DNA of 64,000 bases from Hyalella azteca (lineage: Eukaryota; Arthropoda; Malacostraca; Amphipoda; Hyalellidae): contig NW_025943947.1 in the NCBI RefSeq assembly GCF_000764305.2, positions 248,001 through 312,000 on the forward strand. Reading direction: 5' to 3'. The translations under genes and the position numbers were made by a program. A model generated the notes under the pieces. That model had not been told where the DNA came from. It saw nothing but the letters and a program-made list of their open reading frames with translations, and did not search any database. Below, piece after piece: positions 57,252 to 64,000 of this stretch. The number at the start of each line of letters is the position of its first letter. Position 1 is the stretch's first letter.

Positions 57252-58765
57252 GCAATGTCCGGGAGTGCAGCCGAAGTGTATAGTAAGAAGTCAACGAACG
57301 AACGATCGTCAGCTTGAAAAAAAAATTAGTAAGACATGAACGTCATTATCGTAATTTCTTCATAGGAAATTAGAGCAAAGTCCGCTTCTGAAACGATTTT
57401 TTGTAGTAGGCCATTCACCAAGTCCTTTTACAAGGTCCCGGTCATGATGAAAATGAGAGAACTCTCATCGGTGATAGGTAGCTATTATAAAGACATTATT
57501 TGCATGAGAGAAAGTCTGCAAAAAAAAGACAAGGCTGCATCAGTTTAATCTCAATTGAAATGTTACGAGTGCCTGTATAATATAATGGCATTAATTGCGG
57601 ATTAAATTCTTCAAGGGGACTCTCATAGTTTAGTTGTTTGCAGTAAATTAATAAGCTAGAGAGTCAGAATAGTATAAATTCATTATTAAAAAGCAAAGAT
57701 AGCCCCCTCAGGGTGGATATATTTCAGGATAAATCTGTAACAGTGAAGGAAGTAGATTTTATCTTAGCTTTTGACGGAGTTCCGTATTAACAATTTATTA
57801 CGTTAAGCGAAGTCATTTGGAATAAAACTGCAGTGGATCAGAGACATTTTACTAGGTAGACTACATACTGACAGTGTTCTCGGAACCATGCGCGGAACAA
57901 GGTCAGTACTTAGCAGCTTCTCGCAATGAAGCCTTATCTCTGGCTAGGTTGGTTTGGTTCGTTGCGTTCCTAAACGATTCGCCGGAAGCAGCGGCAAGTC
58001 TGTGCCTGACGACACCAACAGTTTTTACTACCGTGAAGAACAGAGAAAGAGTTTAGCCGTCACATGATCGTGGTAGTTTAGATGCCTGCGCTGATGAGTG
58101 GCAGCTGCGTCAAAACGTTGAGAAGTGTTGAGTGTTTCACAGTGGTTAGAATAATGAACAGCAAGCCTATGATGCGTGGAGTCGTGGAGGCAACTTCATA
58201 GTGAGGCTTGACAGTGGAGAAACATTTGGTGGTTCATGCTGACAAGGACTGATTTTTTTACAAACATTTTTTTTACAAACTTGTTTTGTAAAAACATTTT
58301 TTACAAACTTAAAGAACTGATTAGACGTTCTTACCACAACTTAGTATAGTTTCTTTGAAGATTTTACTTTACACAATAGTGCTCCTGCACCTGGAGTTTA
58401 GAAACTTTGTTTGGCAAATGAAAATTGAAAAAATAATTTTGTTTACCAGTTTGCAAATTTAAGAAACGGGGATAGTTCTAGGCTCAAAGAGTAAGCCTTA
58501 TGGAGACAGATTCGAGATTCTGAAGCTCTCAAGGCTGTGTTATCGACGTCTCCATGGCGACCATGTGTACAGTACACTCCTGGTTTATGCAAAATTCCTG
58601 GACGACAGACAATATGAAACGAGAAAAAACAGTCGGGGCCATAGTTATAAATTGAAGAAATTTAGGTGCAGCTCATTCATATAAGATGTTTCTTCGTTCT
58701 TCGTGTCATCGACCTGCAGAACAGACTTATTGATGCCTGGAGTGGGAGCGCGTCCAAGAACACAA
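57252..58765. other. Intergenic sequence, no gene recognised
   Basis: Contains a few short open frames without recognisable motifs and a T-rich ACAAAC(A/T)TTTT repeat near 58256-58310. Nothing further is supported. Confidence 0.5.
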
Positions 58766-58929
58766 AATGTAACTCAGTACTCACTGCAGTGAGTGACAGA
58801 GAGCGCATTTTCTCAAAATCAACGAAAACGTGAAATCACAGACAGACAGATAGACGGACGGACGGACGAACAGGCGGACGGACATGACGAGCACAATAGC
58901 GCCTTTTTCCATAAATGAGAAAATGCGAT
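58766..58929 (-). mobile_element. GTCC-rich palindromic repeat element, copy 2
   Basis: Same element as 47007-47155 on the opposite strand: palindrome ACTCACTGCAGTGAGT at 58779-58794, GAGCGCATTTTCTC, AACGAAAACGTGAAATCAC, a (GGAC)n core, and CCATAAATGAGAAAATGCG at the end. The flanking outer arms seen around copy 1 are absent here, so this element moves independently of them. Confidence 0.8.
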
Positions 58930-60724
58930 AACAAGACACATTTAGGCAGCGATATACGTAAGTGTGTGCATGATGTACCTCCCATTTTAGGTAGGCCTAG
59001 GAAATGACCTGTGGCGCAGGGCCTCATGAAAGCTGTAATTCTGGTCAAAAGACCAGTTTTATTGTAGATCTATAACGACAATACATTACTGTACTTCTAA
59101 GTTCATAGCTCGTTTGCGGCTTTTTCATTAGGCATCATGTTTCCCACGTTGGAGTTCTGTCTTCAGCTTGCATTGCATATTGCGCGTGGTTGTTTCTACA
59201 TTTTATTCACACAATTTATCACTGAGAATTCTGTCTTACATAGAAGATAATTGCACGAATTCTTTTATTTCTGGACTAAAGTTTTGTGAGGGATCAGCTT
59301 TTACTCCGAGTCTACAGAGAATGAATTATGTGTATCAAATGTTGCAAACTCTTCTAACTATTAAGTGCTGTGCTATACTAGATTTCATTCCCTTTTTGGG
59401 GAAATGTATTGTGAACGGATTCGCGTAAAGAAATAAGGAAGCTGAGCTCATGAGAAGAAATGGCAATGGTTTTCTGGCTGAAGTGACAATCTCCACGGAA
59501 ATGGCAACGGTAAACTACGTGGAGGCAGCTCGAGGTCAGAGACAGGGCAGTTAACTGCTGAGAAACTCTTTGTGCCGCGCTAGAAAGATTTATACTTAAT
59601 GTTCAGCTTCCAAGGACTTATAGTTTCACGCTGCGTCAGAATCAAATTAAGTTTCCTTAATGAATAGTTGATTTTCTACGCTAAAAACCAGTGTAAAAAT
59701 CCGTAAATACTTGGATTTTTAAACAACCCAATATTACTACTGGATTTAGAAACAATTTTTTTCAAATCAGTGCCAATAACTACAATGCCTTCAATGCCTT
59801 GATTTTTGAGGTTTGATAAAAAATCCATCTTGCCTTTACGCTCGTCACAAGCTCATCACTTCAAATTTCCATCACAAATTTTTTCGGAATCAATATGAAT
59901 CAACATTTCTTGTTATAATATGACCAGTTTCACTTCCACGCAAGAAGCTTAGCCAAGACTAACGGTTAGCATTATTTACATTTATTCTTGAACGCCTTGA
60001 CTAATTAATGATCCATCACTTGGAGAAGTGAGTCAGTTAGGATAACTATAACCAGGTTAAGTAAACGGTTTTTGTAAAAAATATACGCACTTTTTTATTT
60101 CACTTGATCATTTCAGGGTCAACGTGTTCTTGATTGGTACAGCGAATTTCAGCCATAACTTATACAGCTGCGCCACGGCTACGTCTGGATCACCCACATT
60201 TAGGCAAGTGGGTTAGTTAAACATTTCACTCATCATATTAAGGGGAGAAATAATAACTTTGTTCTGAGCAAACAAGCGGCAGTAATCCACACGTCGGCAT
60301 GCATGACACGTTCTACTCAACGATTGTCTTAGCATGGAAGCGATAGGAGCGAAGTATCTCAACATGTAACACCATGATAATAAATTTAGGGGGAATTCTT
60401 CTCTTATTTAAAATAAAATTGAAAGGCGCCAATAACACCATAATAAATGCGCAGGTTTTGAACTCCCGAGTGCTCAGCGTTCTAGTTAATTTCTCCTCAT
60501 GCTGATCTGCTGCAGAGGTGGTGATCTGCACAATGCCGCGATCTTTTCTAAAACGGTTTCGCTTATTTGTTCCCCTGTTAAAATACACAAGCCCTAAAAG
60601 AAAAATAGTGAAAATATATTGAATAGGATTTATTATTATCTTGACCCTCAACATCATAAGGTTGCTGGTGAACATATAATCCCAAATGATTAGGCTTATA
60701 TTTATAGCTGTGTCGTATAAGTGG

Positions 60725-60840
60725 CTTGCCGTCTTTATGTCAACAGTGAAATAGATCATAGATCTGGTACATGCTTTTTACTCTTGCCGTCTTTATGTCA
60801 ACAGTGAAATAGATCATAGATCTGGTACATGCTTTTTACT
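60725..60840. repeat. Perfect 58-bp tandem duplication
   Basis: Two adjacent identical copies starting CTTGCCGTCTTTATGTCAAC at 60725 and 60783. The absence of any difference means a very recent duplication or an assembly artefact. Confidence 0.95.
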
Positions 60841-61657
60841 TAGTTATTCACACCCTTGATAAGTTTCTGCAAGCAATTTCTTCAAGAAATTACAAGACTT
60901 ACAGGGGGAGAGAGTCCGATAACAGAGATGAATAGCCATGAAAAAAGTTCTCGTGGCTGCAGCCATTGCTGGTATGATGCACCATCTCAGATTTACGGCA
61001 GTTAACGCCATTTTAACGACTTTTCCGGACGCATAAATCCTCACACAATTCTTGTTTATGAGAGACGGCGAGAAAAAGAGATGACTTTTATGGGCAGACT
61101 CGACAGCACAAAAATACCGGCAGAAACTGCCAGTAGAGTCAGGCCCATAACCACCTGCAATTAGGTGGAGCTTGCAGGCGGCCAAATTCTAGTGGCTTCT
61201 GATAAGGCAAAGGAAATTCCAGCAAGAAATTTTTTTCGCAGATATCGTTTAGTTTTCCATAGTTATTTGATGATGCAGTTCTACACGTGAGGTGTGAATC
61301 CTTTGTTTCTTTGTTTAAATATTCGTTTTTACCTCATTTAGATGTCTATTTGGTTTAAAGTTTTTATCTGTTGAAGCGTGCATTAGATATTGAGAAGTCG
61401 GTGAGCGTAATGAAACAGGCTTGCAGATCTTTTCTACTGAGAAAAATAAAAGAGTAAATGCTTAAAAAATACACAGTGATTCTAAAAATTCAAAACATAG
61501 AAAGGGACAAAATTTCCTAGTCAACATCCAACAGCTTTCTAATTTTCAGTATTTATCCCTTATGAGTAAAAAAGTTTTATTGTTATTAAGCCCAAAAATA
61601 AGTATATAGGCTACGACGCCTGATGCCAACGGCAATTTTTTTAGTTTTTAGACTCTA

Positions 61658-61905
61658 TTCTCACTGGTGTTAATTCTATAGGGTTTGATCTCTCTGGTGT
61701 CAGTTACAGGACGTTTGATCTCTCTGGTGTCAGTTACAGGACGTTTGATCTCATCTCTGGTGTCAGTTACACGACGTTTGATCTCTCTGATGTCAGTTAC
61801 AGGACGTTTGATCTCTCTGGTGTCAGTTACAGGACGTTTGATCTCTCTTGTGTCAGTTACATGACGTTTGATCTCTGTGATGTTAGTCTATAGACGTGGA
61901 CTGGA
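61658..61905. repeat. 30-bp minisatellite
   Basis: About seven to eight units of GGTGTCAGTTACAGGACG plus TTTGATCTCTCT, period 30 bp, with one unit enlarged by four bases (TCTCATCTCTGG). Edge units are diverged. Confidence 0.93.
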
Positions 61906-64000
61906 AAATGTTCATACGATCAAACGATTATGAAGTTTGAAGCAGAACCTCGCGGGCAGAAGCATGAACCTTGTAGAATGTAGATATATTGAAGTCGTGG
62001 TCAAAATGGTTGACAGAGCATTCGGGAACTGGACTTTTTTTTCCACAAGCCGTGAAAAACTCAATCGTTTTGTTAATAGCAAAAATAGTGTTAAAATCGA
62101 CGTTTGTATTAGTATCGAAATTACAATCAAAAGTGATTCGAGCATTCAATGGAGTATGGGCGGAGGTATCCAGATGAATGTATGAGGACTAGTATTAATA
62201 CTAACTTTTGTATTATGGTCCATACCAGTTTTATAATTCTCTTATCGAAACTGTGACATTTCTGATACTTCACGAGAATAAGCTGATCAGAAGCATGCAT
62301 GGGAGATACAACCAAGAACCTCTTCAAAACCTCGATAGGCGAGCATTAAAAACGTAATTACAGCCTGCGACCGCCCGTGCTACGACGCGCAACTATTATA
62401 TAGAGCTTTTTATGAGCTTTAACTGAACATATTTCAAGCAGACTGCAGTTTATTGCTTACCGCGCTCTTAAATCAACCGAAGTAAACATGATTCTATATT
62501 AATAATCTCGTAACTCCTTATAGTCACATCAAACATCATGAACAATAAACGAAGACTTTTATCTAGTTCACGACTGAGCCAATATTTCTCAGATCACCAA
62601 CTGCAACCATTAGTGCCACTGAGGGCTCTAACTTGAGAATCAAATGCCGATTATACTTAACGAGTTTCTTCATTCATGACCATGCACAGACTATGTATAT
62701 TGCAAGCAGAACGATCAGGATGTATTTTGCAGTAAAGTTACACAGTCAGCATAACGGCTGCTCTTGGCAGTCCCTTGAGTAGCTCCTGGCCACCGCCAAG
62801 TGATGTGTCGTGCATACTTATGAGACGCGCTCAGCCTGCGTCTGCATACTGAGCGAGTCGCTTGCTATATACTGCATCTAAAGTTGTATTCATGATACGA
62901 ATATTGCGTGCGCAACGGTTCTATGTATGCTCATTGCTCAGGTATCAATATGGGATTTTGACAGCGCGAAGCACACAATTTAGGACTCTTGTATTTATAG
63001 TGTTCTCTTGTATCAAGCAGCATTTTTTATAATTTTTCTTAGTATATTTTGAGCATTGCAGTAAAGTATTTTATTTGTGAATTAAAATACCACGAGCATT
63101 TCTCTCTTTTTAGAAAATTTGATGGAAATTTCACAATTTTCTTAGGTCCCGACTCCACATCAGCGTGTCAGGGAACTAATAGACAATTTGATGCCTGAAC
63201 TAACTCCGACTTATAATAAATTTGTGAATTTAATTGTTTGCAAAAGAAAATTGAAATGAAATCATAAAATATCTCGCTGGGTCATTATGATTTTCATTTA
63301 TGATTGCGCAAAATTGAAAGCAAAAATTTCTGTTCCCTCTTTTGACGTTTCTGTCGATAGAAGCTGTGCGATGCTTACTGTGCTAGAGATCAAGCGCGGT
63401 AGAGTAAAAGCTACCCATGAATTTTATTTCTAAAATCAAGCTTAAGATTAATTCAGGCACGTCAACCGTTTAGAGTTTTACTGGAGTGCAGATAAAGCAG
63501 ATAAAATTTTATTCAGATATTTTGCTGTAATGTTTTGTTTCAGTGGCGTCCTGTTATAAGCCAAGATCACAATTTGACTGATTTTAAATTATTTTTTAGC
63601 AATAGAAAATTTAAATTAGCACTCAAGCAAGCACTTTCACCGAACGATTGAAAACGTCATGGATACATGCTAGGCAATTTTTTGAAATTTGGCCAGTCAA
63701 CACTGATGAGAGTTCATATGAATCATAAATTATTAATTCGTAGCGTCGATAATTATAATCGTATTTTCAAATTTGCTAATTATTCCTCTCTTGCTTCGTT
63801 GAACATTTGACGTATGCATTCTATAATGAACGTCATTTCACGTCCAAGTGTTAGTATTACACAAAGTTCAAATTGCGCCTTGACATTCACATCACTTTTC
63901 CTACCCTGGAGCATCTAACCTAACCTCATTAGCATACTGTTAAGCTCGAGCCGTATTATATCCGTACTTAACATAACTAAGCTTATTAGAGAATGTCATC

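Larger units (their letters stand above)
58930..64000. other. Intergenic sequence, no gene recognised
   Basis: AT-rich. Longer open frames on the - strand at 60313-60759 and 60844-61185 have hydrophobic stretches but no recognisable family. Contains the 58-bp duplication and the 30-bp array listed separately; 61906-64000 shows nothing identifiable. Confidence 0.5.

Noticed and set aside
60313..61185. Two neighbouring - strand open frames (148 and 113 codons) resembling pieces of a membrane receptor
   Set aside because: Hydrophobic segments lack the conserved receptor residues, the frames do not join, and a 58-bp duplication lies between them.

Overview
This looks like a piece of a draft arthropod genome, most likely a crustacean. 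It is AT-rich, has long introns and many different repeats, and carries a 206-base run of N. The crustacean call is an inference from the repeat types and from the arthropod-like intracellular segment of the one recognisable gene. I used no database.

The main gene, on the + strand, is the C-terminal half of an NMDA-type ionotropic glutamate receptor subunit of the GluN2 class (Nmdar2). Six exons join without a phase conflict: 625-785, 5362-5543, 17461-17696, 18206-18408, 39190-39645 and 40491-40542 (1290 bp, 429 residues plus stop). They encode the S2 half of the ligand-binding domain, the fourth membrane segment (TM4), an intracellular block with a short basic coiled-coil-like stretch, a Ser/Gly-rich tail, and a C-terminus ending E-T-V-L, a class I PDZ ligand. 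The N-terminal domain, S1 and the pore lie upstream of the window. A possible extra cassette exon (32285-32362, phase 2 in and out) lies inside the 20.8 kb intron.

The introns hold most of the other structure. A 35-bp minisatellite with a perfect 18-bp palindrome per unit ends about 11 bp before the exon-2 acceptor. A 35-37-bp minisatellite directly before exon 3 repeats the exon-3 splice acceptor itself 13 times; the last four upstream copies are open and in frame with the exon. Intron 2 also holds a head-to-head inverted repeat with a hammerhead-ribozyme-like core, a decayed Tc1-like transposase, and a CR1/jockey-type LINE 3' end with a long (AGTAT)n tail. Intron 4 holds a PHD-finger LINE on the - strand, bounded by a perfect 12-bp target-site duplication and broken by the N gap, plus a TTAA-flanked piggyBac-like MITE.

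From 40543 to 64000 I see no convincing gene. It contains the likely 3'UTR, a 16-bp minisatellite, a nested inverted-repeat element with a mariner-type transposase remnant (46463-47186), a second copy each of the MITE and of a GTCC-rich palindromic element, and several tandem duplications (55, 58 and 30 bp units).
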